Below, piece after piece: positions 37,240 to 59,300 of a stretch of 64,000 nucleotides of DNA. The first letter of the stretch is position 1; each line of letters begins with the position of its first letter. The notes beneath the pieces were generated by a model. That model was not told the origin of the DNA and did no database searches. It saw only the letters and a list, made by a program, of their open reading frames with translations. The DNA comes from Bugula neritina (lineage: Eukaryota > Bryozoa > Gymnolaemata > Cheilostomatida > Bugulidae), in NCBI GenBank assembly GCA_964035545.1, contig OZ037768.1, forward strand, positions 15,903,375-15,967,374. The letters run 5' to 3'. The translations under genes were made by a program, and so were the position numbers.

Positions 37240-40200
37240 TGTGTTAAATGTTCAAGTATGCTGTGTTCTAATTTGCTGACTACTAGCTTAAACAAAACTA
37301 CTTCGATTAAAGATGTTTTCCTAGTTTATTGATAAACTCCAACCAAACATTTTAAGCATACAGTTTCAATCAAAGTAGCAATCTCAACTGCTGCAATAAA
37401 ACAACTTCTTTTCTCTATAGTTTTGCACTCCAGTGGAATGAATGTAAACTCTAGCCAAGATAAATATTTGAATATTAGTCATTGTCATGCTAGATTAGTC
37501 ATCCATGGTTATCCAGTACTAAATGAACAAAAACTTCCTCTTGAACAAATGCTATAAATTAAACTTTGTTTCTAAATGAGCTACTTTATTTCACAATGTG
37601 TCAAAAGAATGTAATATGTAAATGTATATAATTCTACATATTATGTTCAACACACTTAGTAAATAGCACACAGTTGATACAATTTCAATAACTACTGTGG
37701 TGAGATACAAGCTAAATAGACAGTTTCAGACTATATACATTTGAACAAATGAGCTAGTTGCTAGAGCTTTATGCATTAGCTGTACTGGTATCTAAACTAA
37801 TCTGGGACAGAACCTGTATGAAAACAAACTGGCATCACATAGCTTAGCTGAGGTTCCTAAATGCTAGAATTCTGGCTAAAACAAGCCTTATTTGACATTG
37901 TTAAGCTGGAGATTTCTACGATCATTGTTTACAGTTTACACAAAGCTAGAAGCTTGCCATCAGAAGTGGTAATGGCAAAAATTATTTTTATTCTGTAATC
38001 ATTTAGTATATTATGTCATTTCCAGGTAACATTCCCAGTATAGCCAGGGGTATTTTAACACTAAATTCCACCAATAGTGCAAAATTGCAATTGCTACAAC
38101 TGTCAGCCCTAAACTTTTGGTACAGCAAGAGTGATATTTGTTGAAAAAACATTCAAGTGCATTCAAAATAATTTGCTTGTCTATTGGTTTATTGAGGGAG
38201 CTGAAATAAGTTTTAATGGTATGAGTGCATCAACTTTGCAACAATTAGAAAATAGAAGCACTAAAACGCAGAAGTTTTTTCCAAGTTCCCTGTGGGCCAT
38301 AAAATGATAACAGAAGTGTGCTGCACCATTGGAATATATTTTATTTATAGCTATTGATGTTGTAGGAACTAGAATTATGACCGTTCAATAATACAACACA
38401 CGCCATACTGTAGGGTGTAGGCTATAGGTATCTTTACCTTCTTTATAGTGATGCAACTATACTTGCTAGTTTTTATATTTATTATTTAAATGCGGTTTTC
38501 AAAGTCGTACAAAGATCACATTGATTTATTATAAATGATCACATTAATTAATTGTTTATCAATAATGTTTCAAAATAGAATGACAATCAACACAAAAGTT
38601 ATTACAATATTTCCTGAATTGTCTAATAAATATCAATGTTGATATTTGTTTTTTATGTCACATGAAAGTATAAAAAACTAAACTATTACTTTTCCCGTTG
38701 ACTAACTAATCTGGTAGTGACCAGCAGGAAAATATATTAGTATAATTATCTCCCAAACTAGAGATCAGAATACTTTTTCAGACTTACCATTTGCCAAGCA
38801 TAAGATAAGTTTAACTCTGCATGAACTACTCAAGTAGTTTCTGCCCATCACCTGCAATCTGTTGGCATGACCAGACCACAAAACTCTAACATTCTCGATT
38901 TTTAGCCATTTTTCCTGTCCAATTCAGTAAATGATGTTTGCATTGTGGTGTCTTTAAATCTAAATATGGACAGCTTTTGATTGCTGTTGATTGGGTTCCC
39001 TTAATTGAGGGCAGGTAATTTGTTTGGCAAGCACCGTCCTTTCTACATAACAGCCATATCAAAATTTATTCAGCAATGAGGATTTATCCTTCCATGAGAT
39101 GCCATGGTGTTGATAAGTTTGCAGCCTTGGACAGCTCATACCTCATTGTCATACTGCAGCAAAGCAGCTACGACTATAGTCTGTTAACACTTTAGTTATC
39201 AGACTAATGTCTTGTCCAAGAGTTTTCGTACAGGACAGGGTTTCAATGTCTATAGTTTAACATTGTCAGCTACAGTAGTCAGAAGTGAAGTAAGTAATAT
39301 AAGGTTCCACACTCCATTGAGGACATTTGCTTGCCCTACCCTGCCACAAAACTCTAGAGGCAAATATACTCTGCTTTTCCAATGCTGGTTTTTAAAAACG
39401 CCAATTTTTACTAAATTAGAAAGAAGCAATGTGAAGTGGCATATTTTCTCAGTAGACTTTTCTTTTGTTAGACACTTTTTGAACCCACAGCTTTAATGCA
39501 GTGGATCTCTAAACAAGAATTAAGCAGGAATTACATTCTCTTGAAAATTTCAGCACTTACTCCAAACTTAAAATCAGACAGAAAACTGAAGAACTAGGGC
39601 TCTAGAAATGTCTTTGTTACTGCACATACATGTACATGTACGTACATGCTTGGATAATACTTTTGGGTTGGTACCCCCATTTAAGTGATAAGATAGTACA
39701 TGGGAGATAATTTCACCAGTTTTGTGAGACAAGAATGCATATCTCCACATGAAAGCTTTACAATGTAATTATATAAAATCTACACTTCAAAAATCAAACA
39801 TTTCACTAGTCTGCATTATTCTACTAGAGATAGAGCCTGTTTCTTATAGCTGCTTCAATTATAATTTCTATTATGTATATTATATCATGCCTTTTAAACC
39901 TTTGTTGAAACCAAGCCTATATAAAGGGTCAGGTTAATAAATTAGGTCACATATGGATTGGGTTTATACAAAAATAATTGCCAGTCACTAAAAATATTGC
40001 CTCATTAAATACGATTACAATATATTTTTAGTTCATTCAGCCTTTATGGAGGCAAAAAGCTAATTAAAAACCTGTGCATGTTTTACTTTTCCGATCCGAT
40101 TCGAATTCTGAACACTGAGAAAATGAGAATTCAACTATTACAATTTTATTTGAAGTGACTAGATAGATACATGATAAAGAGCTTGTCTAGCTACAACTTA

Positions 40201-40692
40201 TGTACAAAACATAGAAAAACTTAGGAGGTTCTGCATAATTATAGAACCTGAAGTGAAAATGCTGGATATACAAATGAGTGACATGGAGTTAAATAAAGTG
40301 ATAAAAACAAGTAGGGAAAGTATAGCATTTTAATACAGTAAGTAATACTAAATCGGACTACTAAATGATGATTTACTAAGAAAAAGATACTTGAAATCAT
40401 TTTATAGAATAATACCAGAGAATCGAAGAGATAAATTGAAAGTTACATAAGATACTGTTACAGAGTTTGTTACACATTTCATTAAGACAGTATCATTTAT
40501 AAATGCAGTAGGTGGTACATCAAAGGGCTTTAAAAAAACTCTGATAACAACTCAACTTTACAAATTATTAATTTGCCTACATGTATTAAAACCCAGCCTA
40601 TAATGAGTACTATAAATGTGTATATTAATAAAACTTGTAACATAATTGAAAAGTTATCATTGCTAACTTGTATGCTTCATTTTATGCCATAA
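37240..40692. other. Intergenic DNA between two convergent genes
   Basis: No gene seen. A small CATGTACATGTACGTACATG palindromic tract lies near 39628-39648. It should include the MBTPS1 3' UTR, whose end I could not place. Confidence 0.45.
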
Positions 40693-50362
<9,670 letters not shown>

Positions 50363-50456
50363 AGTTCATAGACATAACTGGAAAGGTTAATTGATGATAC
50401 TAGCAACTTCCGAAGGATGCCACTTTTCACAAATAAGCTTCTTGTAATTAAAAACC
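50363..50456 (-). other. MBTPS1: MBTPS1 5' UTR part of the first coding exon
   Basis: On the minus strand a polypyrimidine tract and CAG end at 50457, so the exon carrying the start codon begins at 50456 with a short leader. Confidence 0.55.
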
Positions 50457-52965
50457 CTGAAAAAGAAAGGCAAGTTACTTAAACTTATTGTTTCAACAAT
50501 GGTCTTTTACGAGCAACAGCAATTTTTATATTAAAGCATTAGATCGTTTTTATCCCATCAATACATGTACGTAAGTTAAATTTTGATAATTGAGACAAAC
50601 ACAGTATTCTTGAAACATAGTGAAACATAAGATGAAAACATAAACTATTGATTACTTCATCTTAAATTGGGAACTTTTTAATTACAAAAATAATGTTTTC
50701 ATACTATATTTTAAAAGCATCTAATAAATATTATGGAAACGTAACAGTTATGAACATTTCTTGGACAAAAAAAAGGTGAGGTGTATTCATTGAGGAAGTT
50801 GTATCTTATGAGTAACAAGAACTCTAAACAAATCTTGAATTATAGAAATTATACACTTGGGACTATTTTTTCACAAGGTACTTGACTTATCTGTACAGTT
50901 TATTTTTAGCATAAGTAGTTGGGATGGCAATAAACAAATTAAATGTAAATTTTATGCTGTGCCAATAAATGAGCTACAGTGCAGGGCTGATATCAGAGGT
51001 ATAGTTAACACACGTGCTGAATCGAGTACCAAATTGGAACTAGGTTGCTACATGAGAAACTAGTTAACTTTGAAGATTATGAAATTGACAGATCAGCTCT
51101 GCATGTATTGGCAATGTAAAGAACTATAAATCCAAAACTAATTATTTATTATTTAGCAAAAGTTTTGTTTTCCCTTAAAAATAAAGTAAAAATTAAATTA
51201 TGGTCAAGTTAAATTATCTAAAATGACCTTAGTAACCAAATAGCATCAGTGTTGATCATGCCTATTTTAATTCTTGTTGACTTGAGTACTAGCCATCTTT
51301 GGATTTGATCTAAGCACTGGCTTGCACTCCTTATCGACTTGACTCAACTTAAAATGCTGAACGCAGTTGCTAGTCTTCGAAATTAAGAAAACTCACAATT
51401 AATTGAACAAATATATCATGCATTAACTACAGATAAATTTGCTAAATAACAGTTCAACAATGTTGGAATAAAAAATCAATTACAGCTTCTATGTTACAGA
51501 GAAAATTAAAGGGTGGGGTAATAATGCGGTGTTTCAATGGTGTTATAGCGGCCATTTTTCCATTGATTTTTCGTTAAATTTTAGTACTGACAAACCTCAA
51601 TTTCCAAATAATTAGAATCAAAGACTGTTTTAATTAAATTGAGTAGAGTCGACTTAAAGTCACGTTATTAAATTCCAATTATAGTCATAGTGAATGTCAA
51701 CCTGATTATTTTTTATTTATATCAATCAACTATTTTTAATTTTCTTACCTTTAGTTTCACACACTGGTAGTGATACTTAATCTTATAAATATTTAGCATT
51801 ACTCCCTTACAGCTACTTATACTCATAATGATAGTTATAGTGATAGTAACTTCACCATGATTGTCATTATGATAATTATAATAATTAAAATGAGAATTAA
51901 AATTAAAAGATTATTAAATTATGTAAGTCAAACTCAAAGTGAATCTTTCACATTAATTATAATACTACTTATTTACCATCACTATGACTACCAATTATTA
52001 ATATTATTATCAATTTTAGTGATTGACTGAATGCAATAAATGATTATAAGTCATCATAATAGTAATAATAATAATTATAGTAAATAAGTAATATGTATTA
52101 GAGTACTACTATTACCACCACTGCTAGTGTATTACTATTAGACTTAGTAATACTAATAGTATTAGATTGAGCTATTGTTACTGTTAGTCATGGTGCAAGC
52201 CATTCAGTGATTCTCATGTGATTGGTCGACATTGCGAGCTTAACAATTGGTATCATTCAAAATCACTTCGACTTCGAGTAAATTATTACCAAATCCAATG
52301 AGTAGCTCATAGTGAGTTACTGTCAGTCATTTGACTCATTGCGATTGTGAATTAGAAAATGATTACGATAAGGATTATCACTCTGATTATGATATTAATT
52401 TTATAATTATTATAACCATAATCATAATGATGATAATCGTAATACTAATCACTTTAGACTAATGACTAATGATAAATATGATTATTATGGCTATACTTAA
52501 TCTTATATTTAAGTTTATATAAATATAAGCAATAATTCAATAATTAAATTCAATTATTTAATGAATTGATTATGATTATCATTATGATTATGATTATCAA
52601 ATTCAATGATTATCATTATGATAGGCTACCGATAGTAATATTAGTAGTATTAATACTAACTATTTAATACCTTGAAATTGATAATCATAATGATAGTGCG
52701 AAGTCCAATCACTACAATCACAATGTGACATTAAATTTAATAAAATTAAATTATAAGTATAATATTAATAATAATAATAATAATATAAACTAAAATAATA
52801 TTTATATAAAATTAAATTTGATTCAAATTGAAATTAGACTTGGTATTGTCGTCAACTTTTGAGCAACTGCAAATATTATCGCAGGGTAACCGGGCAAATA
52901 CCTGTAGAACTATTGACTTTACAAAATAAAAACAAATGAAATAAATACAGTAAAAGTTAACGTAC
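50457..52965. other. Likely 5' intron of MBTPS1; AT-rich, no gene
   Basis: No coding exon on either strand. From about 51,830 to 52,800 the sequence is dominated by ATTAT/ATAAT/GATTAT words in an irregular three-base rhythm, including a (TAA)n tract near 52,765. Confidence 0.5.
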
Positions 52966-53394
52966 TTCATGAACTGTGAAGAAAGATTTGCAGCGCGACT
53001 TGGTGCTTGTAGGTTATTTGTCAGTCCGACGGGAATTCTGGCGACAAGCTGTAACCACTTCGTTAATAACGAATGGTTTTAAAATACATGAAGCTGAAAT
53101 AGTATTAATTAGAGGTCAGTTGGGTTCAATCTAAACGATGGTTAGGATTGAGGTTTCCGGTTTGGCGTCTGGATTATTGTGCAAAGTGCAAGTTACAAGA
53201 CACGCCCACACTACCATTGCAGCGTCGTTTCATTAGTTGACTGTGATAACGACCACATGCCCTATGCTGTGCTTTCAGCCTCTCACGACTTGAACTTTGG
53301 TCTTGGAAATTGACTTTACCTTACCTAAAGGCAGTATCGCCGGCATAGCTATTGCATGCAACTTTTTTTTCCTGCAGAAACATAAATCATAATT
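52966..53394. promoter_or_regulatory. Divergent MBTPS1 / HADH promoter region
   Basis: The only GC-raised stretch between the two divergent coding starts. On the minus strand a donor (ATGAA then GTACGTT) ends a likely non-coding first MBTPS1 exon at 52966. HADH starts at 53395. No TATA box was recognised. A shared promoter is inference from geometry. Confidence 0.4.
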
Positions 53395-56300
53395 ATGGTA
53401 TTTTTGCAAACAGTTTCAATTTCAAGGCGGTTTATGAGTACTTCCATAGCTCGCCATGCAATTAAAGAAGTAACAATAATCGGCGGTGGACTTATGGGCT
53501 CTGGAATAGCACAGGTGAGACTGAGGCAAAGCTTAGTCAAGTGATGAGTATCAGTATGAGTATGAAGAGTGGGTGCGAAATAAATAACATGGAAATGCCA
53601 ACCTAGGTTTTAAAATTCTTTAAACCAGTCAAGTCAGATTTATACACTTGAAGTTAGTTAGTTACACTTACTCTTAGTCTTACAGTTGTCATAATGATAA
53701 TCATTAATTATCACAATATTAACGATAATGATCGTAATAATTGAGATTTAATCAAATATTATTATTAGTTTTAATAATAGTGAGGGCAATATGAATATTA
53801 TAATTATTAGAATAAAATAAATTAAAATATTTTAAAGCTAGACTAAAGTGTGTCTAATTCTGTTAATGACTTGTAATGGATTTTTACCCTCTATTAGTTG
53901 CGAAATAACAGCGTGCAACAGTATATTATAAATACTGTTGCGTATCGTTATTAACTCTGTAATTATAGTTAAGTAAGCTAGCTTGCTAATGCCTAAGTAT
54001 GGTAATTACTGTTGAAGCTTTCAACATAATGTAATTTTACTGAAATACGCATTCTGAAGTTATGTAATATTTCTTGTACTAATGTTGCGTATCAATTTTT
54101 ATGCTGTAATTGTGTAGTAGATTTTTGCATGTACTTGTTTCCGGTTGCGAGATCGGCATTTTGGTTTTCCGAAATGCCGAAATACCGAAAATCGGCATTT
54201 CGGGCTACCGGAAGCCCGAAGTGCCGAAATTCGGTGTTTCGGACTGCCGAAACGCCGAAATTCAGCGTTTCGGACGCCCGAAATGCCGATTTTCGGCGTT
54301 TCGGGCCTCCGATCTCGGCAACAATGAAAAAGCACTGTATCTTGTTGTATATAAAAGCCAGCGAGCTCCAGTGTAGTTCAGTCTACTACTGGAGCTCACT
54401 GGCAGAGGACCTTCACTATTATATATAATTCAACTAAATAAAGATTTCTTCAACTACACAATACATCTTGTTCTCTCTAACAAAGAGTATGTTCAGGCAC
54501 TAGTTCTATTCAACCCACAAAAATATCACATTGGTGGCAGCGGTGGGATTTCGAATAACTAGTTGCCAAAGGGGAACAAGATGGCTCCGCCAGGGGAAAC
54601 AGCCCCTGGGGCAACGGAGACGGAGACACCAACCCTCACAGTAGAGGCTTTGGTTGCAGCCCTCCAGGGATTGCGGGAGCCAAGTCAGGCGCCACCTGGT
54701 GACAGGTACCGCCTCAGGCTCCCGATTTTCGGAGGGGAGGAGGACGTGGAGCAGTTCATCCGCGAGTTCGAAGATGTGGCCACCATCGCTGAATGGCCAG
54801 CCCCGGTGCGCATACTTCAACTCCGGTCCTGTTTGACAGGCCAGGCGAAGAGCTTTGCTCTTGGGCCTGATGAAGCCCATATCCTGCGGGCCCTCAGGGC
54901 CCGATTCGGCCGGACAGCCGAAGAGGCTGTGGATCGCCTACAGGCACTGAGGCGAAACCGCAAGACGACGTTGGAAGAACATGCAAACACGGTGGAACGG
55001 TTAGCCCAGGCTGCTTACAGCCACGCCACAGGTGCAGAGAGGAAGCGCCTGGTGTATAATGCTTTCTTTAAAAGCGTCAATGACTCTGGCCTGCAGCGCT
55101 ACTGGCTGGCCGCCAAAGTTTGCACCTTGGAGGAAGCCCTGGAGATGGGCAAGTCATACTTCCAGGTAGAAGGGCTCCAAGAGAGGAGCTTCACCGCCCA
55201 CCAGGTAGCCGAAGAGAACCCAGAGGACGCCACACCCATAACTCCACAAGTGTCGGCAGCAACGACTCCGTCGCCGGAACAGGCGCAGCTCGCCGTGTTA
55301 GTAGACATGATGAAGGGTCTACAGGCTACGGTAACCCAACTACAACGAAACCAGGCGGATAGGCGGGCTCCCCGGGTACGGGACGACCCTGTCCGCCCCT
55401 CGCAGTTTACCTGCTGGGGATGTGGAGCGTCTGGGCATGTGAAGAGACATTGCCCCAAAGGTAGCTTGCCTTTAAACAACCGAGGCTCACGGTAACTTCC
55501 GCCGACCGTGGGCCCCCAGCCAACCCCATCCGGGGGAGGGGTCAGGGAATGACCAAGAAGACCCCTACAGCGTCTGACAAGATGGGATGGCAGGCACCTC
55601 GGAGATCTCGGAAACCGAAAGGTTTACCCGATCCTCCGGCCATGCCACTCAACACCCGGATGGAGTCAGAAGACGTAGGATGGCAGGCACCTCGGAGATC
55701 TCGGAGACCGCAAGGTCTACCCGATCCTCCGGCCTGGCCACTCCACAACCGGTTCGCGGGGTTGCCCGAGAAAGTCGTGGAGGAGGACTCAAGCTGCCCT
55801 CCCGACCGCAGAAAACCCCCGTTGTCTCTAAGACGATGAGGAGGCCCGCTGTGCGGACCCAAGTTGTGTCTCCCCCAGAGACTAACCACTCCAGGAGCAC
55901 CCAACCGTATGGAAGCAGCTACTTCCTACCCGGGAAAATTTCGGGTAAAGCTGCCACATTCCTACTGGACACTGGGTGCACTACAAACCTGCTGAGTAGG
56001 CGTCTCTTTGACACCCTTGGCGCCCGAGAGCGGGCGAGCCTCGAGCCGTACGAAGGTGCGCATGGTACGTTGGCGGACGGATCGTGCATCCCTTTTTACG
56101 GCGTTATTACGCTACCTGGACGCGTCCGTGATCAAGTGATTCACGAGACGTTCATAGTCAGCCAGCTGAAGGAGGACGCCATCCTGGGAATGCCATTTCT
56201 GGAGAAACACCAGTGCTGCATGGATTTCCAGAAGTCGGTGGTGGTGATGGCTGGAAGGGAACTTGTCTGTGTTGACAAGTTCGGCAGACCCTTGGTGGGC

Positions 56301-59300
56301 GGAGTCCAGGTAGTGCGGGACTGCACAGTTCCGGGAAGATCCCAAGCGACTCTCCGCTGCAGAGTCAACTGCAAGGAGATCGCTGACCTGGGGGTGGTTG
56401 AGGGAACGCACGGAGCGATCCGACTAGCAAACAGCCTGAATCGGCTAGATTGTCGGCAAGAGCTCCTCGTGCAGTGTATCAACCCCTTCACGGAACCTGT
56501 CCGATTATCGGCCGGAGCGCTGGTGGGGAAGTACCACTCCATCCAGGACGCGGATGTGGGTCCGGCACTGGAAACAGTGGCCGATACCCAGGGAAACCCC
56601 CCTCGCACCAGCCGAAGAGCAGTCCCGGAGCATATGGCTGACCTGTACGATGGAGCGTGCGGCAACTGTACGAGTAGTACTGAACGCCAAGTACTGGCTC
56701 AACTACTCGTGGAGTACAGTGATGTCTTCAGTCGTGGTGATGAAGACATGGGGCTGACTAAGGTTATCTCTCACGAGATACCCCTGGCAGCCGGCACCAC
56801 TCCCATCAGGCAGCCCACCCGGCGTCTAGGCCCGGAGAAAGAGAAGGAGGTGAGCCGACAGGTGCAAGATCTTCTCGACCGGGATCTGATTGAGCCTGCC
56901 CACGGTGCGTGGAGCTCTCCAGTAGTCCTGGTCAAGAAGAAAGATGGTAGCTGGAGGTTCTGTGTAGACTACCGCAGACTCAACAGCGTTACCATCCAAG
57001 ACGCCTACCCTCTCCCACGGATAGATGAGCCTCTGGATGCCCTCGCGGGTAGCAAGTACTTCAGTACTTTGGATCTGCTTAGCGGGTACTGGCAAGTGCC
57101 CCTCAGTCCTGATGCCCAGGACAAAGCAGCATTCATTACTCGCGACGGGCTCTGGAAGTGGAAAGTACTGCCATTTGGACTAACGTCCGCCCCGGCAACT
57201 TTCCAACGGCTCATGGAGCAGGTCCTCAGTGGATTACACTGGAAGACCCGCCTCATCTATCTGGACGACGTCGTTGTCATCTCCCCAGACTTTTCGACTC
57301 ATGTCAGTCGTCTGCGGGAGGTCTTTGACCGCCTCCGGGCAGCTGGACTCAAGCTGAAGCCCTCCAAGTGTGCACTCTTGCAGCCGGAAGTCACGTACCT
57401 GGGCCATGTGGTGGGCCGTGATGGGGTCGCTACCGACCCAGAGAAGGTACAGGCTGTGAAGGAGTGGACTGTCCCCCGTGACCTCCCTGAGTTGCGCGCA
57501 TTCCTGGGCCTAGTAGGGTACTACCGGCAGTACATACCTGGCTTCGCAGGAGTGGCTCAGCCGTTAAATCGGCTGACCGCAAAAGGGATCCGGTGGCAGT
57601 GGACGCAGGAGGAGCAGCAGGCATTCGACCACCTCAAGCAACGGCTAATGGAGGCGCCAATTCTGGCGTATCCTGATCCAGCCAAGGAGTACATCCTGGA
57701 CACCGACGCCAGTGACCACAGCGTGGGAGCTGTCCTGTCTCAAGTCCAGGGTGGAAGTGAGGTGGTCGTGGCTTACTACAGCAAGACTCTCGCGGCCGCC
57801 GAGAAGAACTACTGCACCACTAGGAAGGAACTCCTAGCAGTAGTCAAGGCGGTCAAGCACTTTCGGCCATATCTGTATGGGAGAACGTTCCGTTTGCGAA
57901 CAGACCATGCATCACTGATATGGTTGTGTAAACGTGCGGAGCCCTCGAGCCAGGTAGCTTGTTGGCTAGAGATTCTTGCCGAGTTCTCTTACCAGATGGA
58001 GCACCGTGCTGGCCGGAAGCACGGGAACGCCGACGGCATGAGCCGCCGGCCGGTAGAGGACTGTAAGCAATGCCTGCACATTGAAAAGCGGGACGGGGGA
58101 CCCGCTCGCCTTGACGTGGAAACAGAGTTAGGGGAAGGCGCCGTCTATCGGTGGGAGCACGGCCATCTTCGGACCGAAACCCACTCAGACGACGTCCAGG
58201 CGCTCCACGCCAACCCCACTCTGTACCAGAATGTCAAGGAGCTGTGCCGACTCCAGGAGACGCTACCCGGCGCGGTAGCAGACATTTTCCGGGCCAAGAA
58301 GGAGGGCCGACGACCTTGCGAGGAACAGCAGCGGCAGGGAGACGTTGAGTTCCAACTCCTCTGTCGTCGTTGGGATGCCCTCAAGGTCAGTCCTGATGGC
58401 CTCCTGATGATAACGTTAGCAGCAGACAACCGTCAGCAGGAGAGAGACCGCGTCGTCTGTCCGCGCGCCCTCCGACGGGAACTGATCTGGGACACCCATA
58501 AGCAGGCTCATTCTGGAGTCAGTCGGGTCATCAGGTGTCTGCGGCTGCGTTGGTATTGGCCCGGAATGACTCGGGACGTACGACTGCGGGTACGGCAATG
58601 CGAGGTCTGCCAAGCTAGCAAGCATGGCCGCCCCACGGAAACCACTGGTCGACGCCGGCTGTACGCTGGTCGACCGTGGCAAGTAGTGGCGGTAGACCTC
58701 GTCGGGCCTATGCCGTTATCCGCCAGAGGGAACACCTGGATACTGGTGCTCACGGACCACTTTACCCGGTGGGCAGATGCTCTGGCTATTCCAGACGCAA
58801 CAGCCCCCACGGTGGCCCGGACCCTGGACCAACATGTATTCTGTTACCTCGGTTTTTCCGAGCAGATACATACGGACCAGGGTGCCCAGTTCCAGTCCCA
58901 GCTCATGGGAGACCTCTGCCGGATATGGGGGGTGAACCAGAGTCGGACCACCCCATATCACCCGCAAGGGAACGGAGTCGTCGAGCGGAACAACAGGATG
59001 TTGGGTGACGCCCTCAGGAGCCTGCTCCTTGGTCGAGGTCAGGAAGAATGGGACGTGGTGCTGCCGCAAATCATGCGGGCCTACCGCAGCACACCACACT
59101 CCGCCACGCAGGAGACCCCAAACTTCCTGATGCTAGGCCGAGAGACGTGGGTTCCGGAACACCTGACATACCATGTTCCTGCCCCCGAGTCACCGGTACA
59201 CGAGTATGTGGAGGGTCTGATAGACATCATGGGCAAAGCTCATGATGCACTGCGTACCCAGCAGTGGCAGACCCGCACAGAGGACTCGGAAGAGCCCCCG

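Noticed and set aside
54099-54428. Several overlapping open frames rich in FGVS / CRNAE repeats in the LTR (and again at 60810-61119)
   Set aside because: All are translations of the TTTCGG/CCGAAA array, open in many frames at once; not coding.
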